Below, piece after piece: positions 54,567-63,817 of a stretch of 64,000 nucleotides of DNA. Source of the DNA: Clostridiales bacterium (GTDB lineage: Bacteria; Bacillota; Clostridia; DUPQ01); assembly GCA_023145435.1 (NCBI GenBank), contig JAGLDS010000003.1, positions 1 to 64,000 on the forward strand. Direction: 5' to 3'. The notes below the pieces were generated by a model. That model did no database searches. It was given only the letters and a program-made list of their open reading frames with translations, and had not been told where the DNA came from. The position numbers and the translations under genes were made by a program. Each line of letters begins with the position of its first letter. The stretch's first letter is position 1.

Positions 54567-55454
54567 GTGGACAAGAAAAAAGTGGGAATGGTATTAGGTG
54601 GATTTGTAGGCGATGCCTTTTCTTTGGCACCTCATTGGATTTATAGCATTGAGCAAATAAATCAATTGTTTGGGAATCTTGAAAATATTGTTGATTTACC
54701 AATGAATACTTATCACACAAAAAAGAAAAAAGGTGACTTTACACATTATGGTGATCAAATGTTATGGTTACTACAATTTTCAAAAACGAATAATACATTT
54801 AATAAGGAACTATATACAAAATTCTGGGTAGAAAAAATGACAAAACATTCAGGATATATTGATCACGCATCTAGAGAAACTTTAAATAGGTTAAAGCAAA
54901 AAAACAAAGAAGGAGGACTTTCTTTAGACATGTCAGGTGCTGTAATGATTGGTCCAATGATTTATTTTAATAAAGAAAAGATAAAAAACTTATTAAAAGC
55001 TATTAATAAAAAAATAAGTATTACTCATAATCAATTACAAGTTCTTAAAACAGGTCGTTTTATGACAGAAGTTATATTAGAGGTTCTTAAAGGGCAAACG
55101 CCAATTAATGCTATTACATCTTATATGAAAAAACTAGAATCAAATGATTTTCTTAATATTTCTTTTGAGAAAGCAAATAGGATGGTTAAAGAATTACCAC
55201 AGGAAGTAATTGTAAAATTAGGGCAATCTTGTGGAGTAGAAAGTGCTTTACCTTCAACTCTTTATTTATTGTTAAAGTATCAAGATGATTTTAGAAAGGC
55301 CATAATTGAAAACACAAAAGCAGGTGGTGATTCGGCAGCTAGAGGTATAATGATAGGAACAATTTTAGGAGCATATCATGGAATTGATGGTATACCTAAA
55401 AAATGGTTATCTGATATGAATACTCATAGTGAAATACTTCGATTACTAAGTTAA
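54567..55454 (+). CDS. ADP-ribosylglycohydrolase-family protein (DraG / J1-crystallin type)
   Basis: A 295-residue helical enzyme of the ADP-ribosyl hydrolase fold, which uses a binuclear Mg site. The signature pieces are MVLGGFVGDAFSLAPHWIY at the N-terminus and AGGDSAARGIMIGTILGAYHG near residue 253. The GDSAAR form is like J1-crystallin/ADPRHL relatives rather than DraG (GGDTDT), so a de-ADP-ribosylating role is uncertain. A GTG start at 54567 is chosen because AAGGTGAG lies just before it; a GTG at 54558 overlaps that site. It is a single-gene unit. Confidence 0.8.
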   Translation: MDKKKVGMVLGGFVGDAFSLAPHWIYSIEQINQLFGNLENIVDLPMNTYHTKKKKGDFTHYGDQMLWLLQFSKTNNTFNKELYTKFWVEKMTKHSGYIDHASRETLNRLKQKNKEGGLSLDMSGAVMIGPMIYFNKEKIKNLLKAINKKISITHNQLQVLKTGRFMTEVILEVLKGQTPINAITSYMKKLESNDFLNISFEKANRMVKELPQEVIVKLGQSCGVESALPSTLYLLLKYQDDFRKAIIENTKAGGDSAARGIMIGTILGAYHGIDGIPKKWLSDMNTHSEILRLLS

Positions 55455-55539
55455 TTGTTATGTAGAAAAAAGATGTTTATAAGTCAAAAATAATGTGTAT
55501 ATAGTTTATAACATAATAAATTAGAAAGGAAAATGTGTT

Positions 55540-55608
55540 ATGAATAAGAAAAAAGAAAAAATATGGGATATAGGCAAATATAACGATATCATATTATTTT
55601 CACTTTAG
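55540..55608 (+). CDS. Very short open frame (22 aa), possible small peptide or gene remnant
   Basis: ATG at 55540 follows GAAAGGA at 55523-55530 at a slightly long distance. It encodes 22 residues: a Lys/Glu-rich start and KYNDIILFSL at the end, just ahead of a strong terminator hairpin. It fills the otherwise empty gap between the ADP-ribosylglycohydrolase gene and apt. No similarity is recognised; it may be a remnant or a true small peptide gene. Confidence 0.35.
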   Translation: MNKKKEKIWDIGKYNDIILFSL

Positions 55609-55622
55609 AAGATGATTTATAT

Positions 55623-55652
55623 AAAAGCCAGAGTATAGAACTCTGGCTTTTT
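55623..55652. terminator. Bidirectional terminator between plus-strand genes and apt
   Basis: An 11-base-pair stem AAAAGCCAGAG/CTCTGGCTTTT (55623-55633 with 55641-55651) with T runs on either strand. It can end plus-strand transcription from the left and apt transcription from the right. Confidence 0.8.
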
Positions 55653-55653
55653 G

Positions 55654-56169
55654 TTATAGTTTAACAATAGATTTGATATTATATTTGCGTAGTTTCTCAC
55701 GACCATGTAAGAACTCTAATTCAATAAATACAGCAATACCAACGACCTCACCACCCGTTTTTTCAATTAAATTTATAATAGCTTCTGTAGTACCACTTGT
55801 AGCCATTAGGTCATCAACGATAACAACCTTTTGCCCGCTACTAATTGCATCTTCATGCATTTCTAAAATGGAAGTTCCATATTCTAAATCATATTCAACA
55901 GAAACTGTTTTATAAGGTAATTTGCCTTGTTTTCTAATAGGAACAAATCCTTTATTTAACATATAAGATAATGGAACACCAAAAATAAAGCCTCGTGCTT
56001 CTGGTGCTACAATAACATCAAAATCACCAAAATCTTTTGTGATAGTTCCCATTTGATTAATTGCCTCTTTTAAGTATGTTGCGTCTTGTAAAACAGTTGT
56101 AATATCAATATAATCAATCCCTTCTTTTGGGAAGTCTATAACATGCCTAAGTTTTGAGGTTAAATCCAT
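55654..56169 (-). CDS. apt: Adenine phosphoribosyltransferase
   Basis: A 171-residue cytoplasmic salvage enzyme, normal length, that converts adenine and PRPP to AMP. The PRPP-binding loop is VVIVDDLMATSGTTEAI near residue 120, and the N-terminal hood reads RHVIDFPKEGIDYIDIT. ATG 56169 follows AAAAGGAG; a longer frame upstream is in the promoter region and is not used. It is divergent from deoD, another purine salvage gene, and shares a control region with it. Confidence 0.94.
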   Translation of the reverse strand: MDLTSKLRHVIDFPKEGIDYIDITTVLQDATYLKEAINQMGTITKDFGDFDVIVAPEARGFIFGVPLSYMLNKGFVPIRKQGKLPYKTVSVEYDLEYGTSILEMHEDAISSGQKVVIVDDLMATSGTTEAIINLIEKTGGEVVGIAVFIELEFLHGREKLRKYNIKSIVKL

Positions 56170-56268
56170 AATTGTACTCCTTTTACTGATAATTCTTATT
56201 AAATAACTGTACAGATATTTTATCATACTATCTTCATTGATTAAAGATATAAATGAGCATGAATTTCG

Positions 56269-56277
56269 TGATATAAT
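56269..56277 (+). promoter_or_regulatory. Extended -10 promoter of deoD
   Basis: TG-A-TATAAT, an extended -10 element (TATAAT 56272-56277), about 34 bases before the deoD start. No good -35 box is seen, as expected for this promoter class. A TGATAAAAT element facing the other way (56217-56222 for the -10) probably serves apt. Confidence 0.55.
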
Positions 56278-56310
56278 AGTACTATCTATTTTATGAATTA
56301 GGAGGATATT

Positions 56311-57018
56311 ATGATACCTACACCACATATACAAGTTGATCAACAAGGGATTATTGCAGAAACGATTTTATTACCAGGAGATCCTTTACGAGCTAAATTT
56401 ATTGCAGACACTTATCTTGATGATGTAGTTCAGTTTAATACAGTAAGAAATGCTTTTGGATATACAGGAACATATAAAGGTAAAAAGATATCAGTTATGG
56501 GAACGGGTATGGGAATGCCTTCTATTGGTATTTATTCTTATGAATTAATTCATTTTTATGGAGTGAAAAATTTAATAAGAGTAGGATCTTGTGGAGCATT
56601 TCAAGAAGATCTAAAATTATATGACATTATTATTGGAATGGCAGCATCCACAAATTCAAATTTTCAATCTCAATATTCATTACCAGGAATTTATTCGCCA
56701 ACTGCTTCTTGGGAATTACTTAGCAAAGCTGTTGCAATAGCTAATGCTAAAAGTACACCTGTTCATGTGGGAAATATCTTATCTTCAGATATTTTTTATG
56801 ATGATGACAGAGAATCTTGGAAAAAATGGGCAAATTTAGGAATATTAGCAGTTGAAATGGAAGCGGCGGCTTTATACATGAATGCAGCTCGTGCAAAAGT
56901 TAATGCTTTATGTATATTAACAGTGTCTGATTCATTGGTTTCTCATCAAGTAACGACTTCTGAAGAGCGACAAAAATCATTTACTAAAATGATGGAGATT
57001 GCCTTGGAATTAGCATAA
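56311..57018 (+). CDS. deoD: Purine nucleoside phosphorylase, DeoD type
   Basis: A 235-residue hexameric-type phosphorylase that splits purine nucleosides with phosphate into base and (deoxy)ribose-1-phosphate. The family features are LLPGDPLRAKFIAD at residues 20-33, GTGMGMPSIGIYSYEL near 66, RVGSCGAFQ near 90 and AVEMEAAALYMNAA near 182 with SDS near 209. It starts after GGAGGATATT. It lies 14 bases before pyk and may be co-transcribed with it. Confidence 0.94.
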   Translation: MIPTPHIQVDQQGIIAETILLPGDPLRAKFIADTYLDDVVQFNTVRNAFGYTGTYKGKKISVMGTGMGMPSIGIYSYELIHFYGVKNLIRVGSCGAFQEDLKLYDIIIGMAASTNSNFQSQYSLPGIYSPTASWELLSKAVAIANAKSTPVHVGNILSSDIFYDDDRESWKKWANLGILAVEMEAAALYMNAARAKVNALCILTVSDSLVSHQVTTSEERQKSFTKMMEIALELA

Positions 57019-57032
57019 AAAAGGAGGATACT

Positions 57033-58463
57033 ATGAGAAAAACAAAAGTAATTTGTACTCTTGGTCCAGCTACTGAAGGAATTATTGAACAACTAATGAA
57101 AAATGGAATGGACGCAGCGCGTTTCAATTTTTCACATGAAACTCATAAAATCCATCAAAAGCGAATTAATGAAGCAAAGCTGGCTAGGGAAAAACTAAAT
57201 ATACCAATTCCATTTATTATTGATACCAAAGGACCTGAAATGAGGATTGGTCAAATGTCAAAAAAGGTTAATCTTATAAAAGGCAATAAATTTATCTTAT
57301 TAAATAAAGAAGAAATGGGTAATGAAAAACAGGCAACAATATCTAACAAAAATCTGTTTAAATGTGTTACTCCAGGAAAAGAAATCTTTATTGATGATGG
57401 GAAAATAAGATTAGAGGTTGTTAATGTAGAAAATAAGGATATTTACTGTATTATTACTTCTGGAGGGATGGTATCTAGCCGTAAAGGTGTTAATGTCCAT
57501 GATTGTGACACAGGACTACCATTTATTACAGATAGAGATATTAGTGATATAGAATTTGCTTTAGAAAATGATTTTGATTTTATTGCATTGTCATTTGTTA
57601 GAAATGCTAGTGATATATATCAAGTTAGAAATATCCTAAAAAAGAAGTATAAAGAAGATGTTAAAATTATTTCTAAAATCGAAAATGAAGAAGCTGTAAA
57701 AAACATTGATGAAATTATAGATGCCTCTGATAGTATTATGATTGCAAGAGGAGATTTAGGAATTGAATTACCTATTAGTCAGGTGCCTGTGATTCAAAAA
57801 AAATTAATTAAAAAATGTTATAGTTCTGCTAAACCAGTTATTGTAGCAACTCAAATGTTAGAAAGTATGTCAGATAATCCTTTACCAACTAGAGCTGAAG
57901 TTTCTGATGTGGCTAATGCAATTTATGATGGAACAAGTGTGGTTATGTTATCAGGTGAAACAGCTGCAGGAGATTTCCCAACTGAATCACTTCAGATGAT
58001 GGTACAAGTTATTAACGATACAGAAAAAGATATTAACTATAAAACACGATTTAATTTAAATAATTTCGAGAATGTAGAAAAAAATGTTTTAAATATTATT
58101 AGCAAATCATCAGTAGTTGCTGCTTTTGAAATAGATGCAAAAGCAATTGTAGTTCCTACTAGAACAGGAAATTCTGCAAGAATGTTATCAAGTTTTAGAC
58201 CATCTAGTCCAATTATCGCTATTACAGTTAAACCCAAAATACAAAGGCAATTAAATATGTCTTGGGGTATTAGACCAATGCTTAGTAAGTTTATAGGAGA
58301 ACAGAAAAAATTATATGAAAATACTATGGTATTAGCTGAAGAGAGTAAATTGGTTAAAAAAGAGGATATAGTCGTATTAACAGGAGGTATCCCTACTGGA
58401 AGTGCTGGAAAAACAAACATGTTAAAATTACACCGTATAGGTGATAAGGTTATAAATGAATGA
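57033..58463 (+). CDS. pyk: Pyruvate kinase
   Basis: A 476-residue glycolytic enzyme: phosphoenolpyruvate + ADP gives pyruvate + ATP. The catalytic signature lies at ISKIENEEAVKNIDEI and IMIARGDLGIELP (residues around 210-245), and VIVATQMLESM follows. It is the short form without the extra PEP-utiliser-like domain at the C-terminus found in many Bacillota pyruvate kinases. The ribosome site is AAAGGAGG. A terminator follows the stop. Confidence 0.95.
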   Translation: MRKTKVICTLGPATEGIIEQLMKNGMDAARFNFSHETHKIHQKRINEAKLAREKLNIPIPFIIDTKGPEMRIGQMSKKVNLIKGNKFILLNKEEMGNEKQATISNKNLFKCVTPGKEIFIDDGKIRLEVVNVENKDIYCIITSGGMVSSRKGVNVHDCDTGLPFITDRDISDIEFALENDFDFIALSFVRNASDIYQVRNILKKKYKEDVKIISKIENEEAVKNIDEIIDASDSIMIARGDLGIELPISQVPVIQKKLIKKCYSSAKPVIVATQMLESMSDNPLPTRAEVSDVANAIYDGTSVVMLSGETAAGDFPTESLQMMVQVINDTEKDINYKTRFNLNNFENVEKNVLNIISKSSVVAAFEIDAKAIVVPTRTGNSARMLSSFRPSSPIIAITVKPKIQRQLNMSWGIRPMLSKFIGEQKKLYENTMVLAEESKLVKKEDIVVLTGGIPTGSAGKTNMLKLHRIGDKVINE

Positions 58464-58504
58464 GCAGTTACTAAAAAATTTATATTATCAAAGAGGTTAT
58501 ATAA

Positions 58505-58535
58505 AAGAAACAACTGTAAGGGTTGTTTCTTTTGT
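58505..58535 (+). terminator. Terminator of the deoD-pyk unit
   Basis: A 10-base-pair stem AAGAAACAAC/GTTGTTTCTT (58505-58514 with 58522-58531), followed by TTTGTT. It is 42 bases after the pyk stop. Confidence 0.8.
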
Positions 58536-58642
58536 TAAAGGAATAAAAACTATATCATTTTAACAATTATATTTCACTATTAATTGAGAAAAAATAGATT
58601 TTAAATGATGTTACGCATGTCATTATCATTTTACTATATCAC

Positions 58643-59371
58643 CTATATAGTAGTATGAGATAAGAATTCGCGTAAAACACTACTTTTTGGATGGTTAAAA
58701 AAATCATCAGCAGTTCCATGTTCAATGGCTTTTCCTTGATCAATAAAAACTACATAATCTGCAGCTTTTTTTGCAAAAGCCATTTCGTGGGTTACCATTA
58801 AAATATCTGTTCCTTCTTTTTTTAATTCAACAATCATCTCTAGAACACCACTTGTTAATTGCGGATCAAGAGCAGAAGTTGGTTCGTCAAACAATAATAA
58901 TTCTGAATTAATAGCTAAAGCACGAGCAATGGCAATACGTTGCTGTTGACCACCAGAAAGTTTTGCAGGAATTTTATCAACATGTTCTAGCAGGTCAAAC
59001 TTTTTTAATAAATGTAAGCAAGTTTCCTTTGCTTGTTCAACACTATACCCATGAACTTTAATAAGTGGCATTATAATATTTTCCATAGCAGTCCAATGGG
59101 GAAATAAGTTATATGATTGAAAAACAACGCCAACATTCTTACGATACTCTTTTAACCAGCTTTCATCATTAATAATTTGCTGACCGTTAATGCAGATTTC
59201 GCCACTTGTAGCCAATTCCAATCCTGCAAATAAGCGAAGAAGTGTGGATTTACCACCTCCTGAAGGACCTACAATAACTAACGAAGGAACCTTTTGGATA
59301 GAAAATGTAAAATCATCAAGTGCACGTTGTACTTCATATTGCTTTACAACATTGTTTATATTAAGATTCAT
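58643..59371 (-). CDS. glnQ: Polar amino acid ABC transporter ATP-binding protein (GlnQ type)
   Basis: A 242-residue ATPase. Walker A GPSGGGKS is at 35-42, the signature LSGGQ at 138-142, Walker B is LLLFDEPTSALD and the H-loop is MVTHEM. The sequence is closest to the glutamine/polar amino-acid (PAAT) branch. It overlaps the permease gene by 11 bases and closes a three-gene minus-strand operon. The exact amino acid is unknown; the gene name indicates the family only. Confidence 0.88.
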   Translation of the reverse strand: MNLNINNVVKQYEVQRALDDFTFSIQKVPSLVIVGPSGGGKSTLLRLFAGLELATSGEICINGQQIINDESWLKEYRKNVGVVFQSYNLFPHWTAMENIIMPLIKVHGYSVEQAKETCLHLLKKFDLLEHVDKIPAKLSGGQQQRIAIARALAINSELLLFDEPTSALDPQLTSGVLEMIVELKKEGTDILMVTHEMAFAKKAADYVVFIDQGKAIEHGTADDFFNHPKSSVLREFLSHTTI

Positions 59372-60143
59372 AAAAGTATTTCCTTTCTAACCATTTTGAT
59401 AAAAGTGAAATTGGAATAGTAATAACTAAGTATCCAAGAGCTAAAAAGGAAAAAGTTTCATAGGTTTGAAAGGATAATGCATTTACTTCAAGGGTTTTCA
59501 TTGTAAACTCACTCACAGCAATAATTGATAAAAGTGAAGAATCTTTTATTAATGATGATATTTGACCTGCTAAGGACGGTAAAATTCTTTTAAAAACCTG
59601 TGGAAAAATTATATATCGATATATTTGCCATTTATTAAAACCAAGTGAATTTGCTGTAATAATTTGTGTTTGTGGAATGCTTTCAATACCACCTCTTATT
59701 ATTTCAGTAACATATGCTCCAGAGAAAAGAGATAATATTAAAAATCCTACTATAAATCTATTTTCTAACCCAAAAGCAGGAGTTATAATATAGAAGAAAA
59801 ATAATATTTGTACTAAAAAAGGTGTTCCTCTAATTAATTCAACATAAAATCTAGCTAAAAATCTAAAAAAGATAATATTACTTTTTAAAGCAATAGCATT
59901 AACAATTCCAATAACTAATGATATAAATAGCGAGATACTACAGATTGCAAGCGTCATAGTAAATCCATTAATAAGTTTTTTCTGATATCTAGAAATAATA
60001 GAAAAATCAAAGGAATAATCTAGTTTTATTACTGTGAACAAAAAAACCAAAAATATAAACAAACCAACTAAAGCCACATTTGTTAGGGTTGCGGCTTTAG
60101 TTATTTTCTTGCTATCTTCTCGAGTTATAAAAAGATTTTTCAT
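59361..60143 (-). CDS. Polar amino acid ABC transporter permease
   Basis: A 260-residue HisM/GlnP-type permease with about five to six hydrophobic helices. The family ATPase-contact segment is ANSLGFNKWQIYRYIIFPQVFKRILPSL near residue 160, and the motif ELIRGTPFLVQILF is at about 108. It pairs with the downstream ATPase and the upstream binding protein gene, nine bases away. Confidence 0.88.
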   Translation of the reverse strand: MKNLFITREDSKKITKAATLTNVALVGLFIFLVFLFTVIKLDYSFDFSIISRYQKKLINGFTMTLAICSISLFISLVIGIVNAIALKSNIIFFRFLARFYVELIRGTPFLVQILFFFYIITPAFGLENRFIVGFLILSLFSGAYVTEIIRGGIESIPQTQIITANSLGFNKWQIYRYIIFPQVFKRILPSLAGQISSLIKDSSLLSIIAVSEFTMKTLEVNALSFQTYETFSFLALGYLVITIPISLLSKWLERKYFYES

Positions 60144-60151
60144 ATTTATAG

Positions 60152-60955
60152 CTAATCTATGTCAAAGAAAAAGGATAATCCTTGAGTTTCAAACACTTTT
60201 TTAATATCACCCAAATAAGTGTCAGCAATTTCATTAACTTTTCCATTTTCTTGTAATTTTATTAAGGTAGCATTAACATCACTTAATAATTGAGTATTGC
60301 TTTTGTCAAACGCCATACCCCAAAATTCAAAACTGTCTTGAAAAATTTCAAAAGAAGCACGAGTTGTACTTTCATATTGTAAAGAATTTTGATAAATAGT
60401 TAGAGCATCATAAATAAATGCGTCTACTTTCCCTTGTGAGACTTCTAATACTGCAATTTCTGCTTTATCAAAAACAATAATGTTTTCTTCTGGTAGATTT
60501 TTTGTTGCATATATATGACCTGTTGTTCCACCTTTTACTGCTATCTTTTTACCTTCTGCTTTTAAATCGTTAAAATTTTGTACAGTTGATTCTTTAGATA
60601 TTAACAGTGATAGTTGTGATTTTGCATATGGATTAGAAAAATTAACAATTTCTGCTCTATCATCGGTAATAGTCATTGAAGATAGTACAAAATCTACTTT
60701 TCCAGATGTTATAGCAGGAATTAATCCTGTCCAAGCCATTGCTTCAATTCTAATAGGACGTCCTAATTCTTTACCAATGGCTTCTGCTAATTTAACAGAA
60801 AACCCATCGGGATTATCATCAGCATCAGTCATCTCAAATGGAGGATAAGCCAACTCCATACCAATCACTAGTTCGTTACTAGCAGTGCTTTGACAAGCTG
60901 ATAGCGGAATGACAAAAATTATTAATGTCATTATAATTAGTAATATTTTCCTCAT
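60152..60955 (-). CDS. Amino acid-binding lipoprotein of the polar amino acid ABC transporter (SBP family 3)
   Basis: A 267-residue lipoprotein with signal peptide MRK plus a hydrophobic run and lipobox LSAC (C21). The mature part matches the SBP_bac_3 fold: MELAYPPFEMTDADDNPDGFSVKLAEAIGKEL near residue 34 and MAWTGLIPAITSGKVDFVLSSMTIT near 78. These are typical of receptors for charged or polar amino acids or opine-like ligands. It is the first gene of the operon. Confidence 0.9.
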   Translation of the reverse strand: MRKILLIIMTLIIFVIPLSACQSTASNELVIGMELAYPPFEMTDADDNPDGFSVKLAEAIGKELGRPIRIEAMAWTGLIPAITSGKVDFVLSSMTITDDRAEIVNFSNPYAKSQLSLLISKESTVQNFNDLKAEGKKIAVKGGTTGHIYATKNLPEENIIVFDKAEIAVLEVSQGKVDAFIYDALTIYQNSLQYESTTRASFEIFQDSFEFWGMAFDKSNTQLLSDVNATLIKLQENGKVNEIADTYLGDIKKVFETQGLSFFFDID

Positions 60956-61079
60956 ATTAATCCTCTTTTCCTACTTCATATAAGAAGTTTAATTTCAGTA
61001 CATCTTAGTGTAATATACCCATTTTTATTAACTTATATACTAAAGCTGTCATTTTTAGTTTATCTTGTCAAATTTAACA

Positions 61080-61589
61080 TCAAATCATTAAAGTTAACAG
61101 ATAATCGTCCATAATAAATCCTTGTCCTATATCAGTAACTAATTTGTTAGTAATTGAAAACCCAAAGTGTTTATATATTGAAATAGAATGTGTATTATGC
61201 TTGTTTACTGTTAAAAAAACGGAGGTTAATTCGTGTTTTTTTGAAAATAAAAAAACTTGCTTCATCATTGATGAAGCTATTTTAAGACCTCTAAAGTTTT
61301 TATGCACGTAAAATTTACTTAAGAAAAGAGAATTTTCTTTTATACAATAAGCGCAATATCCTGCAAGTTGACGCTGGTAGTAAACCATTAAATAGGAATA
61401 CTGTTCTAAATCTATTGATTTTTTTATTGCTTTAGCACTTTGAAATTTTTCAACCATATATGCTACTTGTGCTTTTCCTATAATAGAGGTATAGTGCTCT
61501 TCCCATATAATAGTAGCTAACTTGCTAATTGCAATGTAATCATTTGTTTGTTTTGCATATTGAAAAGTAATATCTTGTAAGTTACACAT
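61080..61589 (-). CDS. GNAT-family N-acetyltransferase
   Basis: A 169-residue acetyltransferase. The acetyl-CoA loop is VHKNFRGLKIASSMMKQV near residue 95, followed by the beta5 strand SVFLTVNKHNTHSISIYKHFGF. The N-terminal segment IIWEEHYTSIIGKAQVAYMVEKF fits RimI-like GNATs of unclear substrate. The start is uncertain: ATG at 61589 is chosen, with a TTG at 61607 as alternative; neither has a clear ribosome site. It is divergent from rnr. Confidence 0.78.
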   Translation of the reverse strand: MCNLQDITFQYAKQTNDYIAISKLATIIWEEHYTSIIGKAQVAYMVEKFQSAKAIKKSIDLEQYSYLMVYYQRQLAGYCAYCIKENSLFLSKFYVHKNFRGLKIASSMMKQVFLFSKKHELTSVFLTVNKHNTHSISIYKHFGFSITNKLVTDIGQGFIMDDYLLTLMI

Positions 61590-61641
61590 GGTAACATGGT
61601 ACAACAAATATTAGTAAATGAAAATATAAAACAATTTGCTG

Positions 61642-61650
61642 TGATATACT
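61642..61650 (+). promoter_or_regulatory. Extended -10 promoter of rnr
   Basis: TG-A-TATACT (TATACT 61645-61650), 31 bases before the RNase R start. It has no obvious -35, as usual with the TGn extension. Confidence 0.5.
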
Positions 61651-61681
61651 CAAGTAGTAAAAAAGAAAGAAAAGAGAATAC

Positions 61682-63805
61682 ATGAATAAAAATAATGATC
61701 GCGCAAATAAAATAATTGAATTTATGAAAACTAGTCACTATACACCATTAACTAGAGATGAATTGGCTATAGTATTAGAAGTTCCAAAAGAAGATAAAGA
61801 GCAATTTGCTCAAGTATTAGAAACATTATTAAGAGATAATAAGGTTAGACTAACTAAGAAAAAGCGATTTATTGCCAATAGAGATGTTGTTACTTATATA
61901 GGTAAAATAGAAGGTTCAAAAAGAGGGTTTTCTTTCTTTATTGAACAAAACAGACAAATTGACGATATCTTTATTCCATTTGAAAATTTAAAAGGAGCAA
62001 TACATCAAGATCAAGTAGAAATTAAATTAGTAAAAAGAGCTGAACCTGGAAGAAAAAGTGTTGGGTTGGTTACAAGAATTATTAAGCGAAGTCGCAATAC
62101 TATTACAGGTATTGTTGAAAAAGACAAACATTTTTTCTTTGTAAGACCACTTGATAAAAAAACAAATATAATTGATATTGCACGCTTACCTAGAAATGTT
62201 AGAGTAGGAGATGTGGTTGAAGCAAAAATAACAGATACTAAGAAAAATGGTAAATTTTTAGTAGGAGAGATAGTTAATGTTATTGGTAACTCATCTAATA
62301 CTAGTTCATATATTAAAGCAATAATAAAGGATAATGAATATACACAAATATTTTCTGATAATGTTATTAAAGAAGCAAATAGAGTTAGTGAGCTTAAGAT
62401 AACAACTTTTGACCATGAAAAACGAAAGGATTTAAGAAAAGTAGTAACAATTACCGTTGATGGCGAAGATGCTAAAGATTTAGATGATGCTATTACTATT
62501 TCAAAAAAAGATGACGGACAATATTTGTTAGGAGTTCATATTGCTGATGTTAGCCACTATGTTAAGGAAGGATCTTCTTTAGATTTAGAAGCATTACAGC
62601 GTGGAACAAGTGTTTATTTGGTTGATAGTGTGATTCCCATGTTGCCAAAACAACTATCAAATAATATTTGTAGTTTAAATCCTAAAGTTGATAGATTAGC
62701 TTTTTCAGTTATGATGAGTGTTGATAAATCAGGGAATGTAACAGATTTTGATATTGTGGAAAGCATTATAAATGTAAATGAGCGAATGACCTATAAAAAT
62801 GTACAATTATTTATTGATGGGAACCAAGAGATAGTTGAAAAATATAAACACATCTCTAAAGAGATGAAATTAATGAATGAGCTTTGTGATATTTTAACTA
62901 ATAAACGAAAACTTCGTGGTAGTATTGATTTTAACTTTAAAGAGTCAAAAGTATTAGTAGATAATAAACAAGAACCAATAGCCATAACTTCTTATGATAG
63001 ACTTCAGTCAAATAAGATTATAGAGGAATTTATGATTCTATGTAATGAAACAGTAGCGCAGCATTTTGACTTGATGCAAATGCCTTTTATGTATCGTATT
63101 CATGAAAAACCAGATGCTACAAAAATAGAAAATTTATTATCATTGGCTAAAGGGTTAGGTATAGCAATTAAACACAGAAAGACTATTCATCCACAAATTC
63201 TACGAGAATTAGTAGATAGTGTTAAAGGAACTAAAGTAGAACATTTAATTAATACAGTAACTCTAAGATCAATGAAAAAAGCACAGTATTCCCCATATAA
63301 TGAAGGACACTTTGGATTAGCTTCAACATACTATTGTCATTTCACATCTCCAATTAGGAGATATCCTGACTTGTTGATTCATCGTTTAATGAAAGATTAT
63401 ATACATGGCAAAGACATATCAAAAGTTTATGAAAAAACGATGAGTCAATTACAAGAAATTGCAAAAACATGTTCAGAGACAGAAAGAAAAGCAGAGTTAG
63501 CAGAGCGAAATGTTATTGACTTATATAAAACAATATATATGAAGAGACATATTGGAGACACTTTTATGGGTGTTGTTTCTGGAGTAACTCAATATGGACT
63601 ATATGTGGAATTAGAAAACACGGTAGAAGGTTTTGTAAGTATTGAACAGTTACAAGGATATTATAAATTTGATAAAGAAAGCTATAAATTATATAAAGAA
63701 AGAAGTAACTTCTTTTATACTTTAGGAGATCAAGTACAAGTTAAGGTAGTTGCTGTTAATGTACCATTACGAGAAATTGATATGACTATGATAAAGAAAA
63801 TATGA
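61682..63805 (+). CDS. rnr: Ribonuclease R
   Basis: A 707-residue 3'-5' exoribonuclease of the RNase II/R family. It contains an N-terminal winged-helix (residues 1-65), cold-shock domains (about 70-230), the RNB catalytic domain beginning VDGEDAKDLDDAITI near residue 259, with the metal-binding aspartates, and a C-terminal S1 domain (GDTFMGVVSGVTQYGLYVELEN near 620). It degrades structured RNA and mRNA fragments. The length is normal for Bacillota RNase R. The ribosome site is weak (AAAGAGAA). Confidence 0.94.
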   Translation: MNKNNDRANKIIEFMKTSHYTPLTRDELAIVLEVPKEDKEQFAQVLETLLRDNKVRLTKKKRFIANRDVVTYIGKIEGSKRGFSFFIEQNRQIDDIFIPFENLKGAIHQDQVEIKLVKRAEPGRKSVGLVTRIIKRSRNTITGIVEKDKHFFFVRPLDKKTNIIDIARLPRNVRVGDVVEAKITDTKKNGKFLVGEIVNVIGNSSNTSSYIKAIIKDNEYTQIFSDNVIKEANRVSELKITTFDHEKRKDLRKVVTITVDGEDAKDLDDAITISKKDDGQYLLGVHIADVSHYVKEGSSLDLEALQRGTSVYLVDSVIPMLPKQLSNNICSLNPKVDRLAFSVMMSVDKSGNVTDFDIVESIINVNERMTYKNVQLFIDGNQEIVEKYKHISKEMKLMNELCDILTNKRKLRGSIDFNFKESKVLVDNKQEPIAITSYDRLQSNKIIEEFMILCNETVAQHFDLMQMPFMYRIHEKPDATKIENLLSLAKGLGIAIKHRKTIHPQILRELVDSVKGTKVEHLINTVTLRSMKKAQYSPYNEGHFGLASTYYCHFTSPIRRYPDLLIHRLMKDYIHGKDISKVYEKTMSQLQEIAKTCSETERKAELAERNVIDLYKTIYMKRHIGDTFMGVVSGVTQYGLYVELENTVEGFVSIEQLQGYYKFDKESYKLYKERSNFFYTLGDQVQVKVVAVNVPLREIDMTMIKKI

Positions 63806-63817
63806 TAAGTATAAATA

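Noticed and set aside
58037-58513. A 158-codon open frame on the minus strand inside and past pyk
   Set aside because: It lies antisense to the certain pyruvate kinase gene, crosses the terminator and shows no protein-like domain. It is a by-product of codon bias on the other strand.
58633-58651. Inverted repeat ACTATAT/ATATAGT at the end of glnQ as terminator
   Set aside because: It overlaps the stop codon and has no T run in the minus-strand direction; AT-rich chance pairing is likely.
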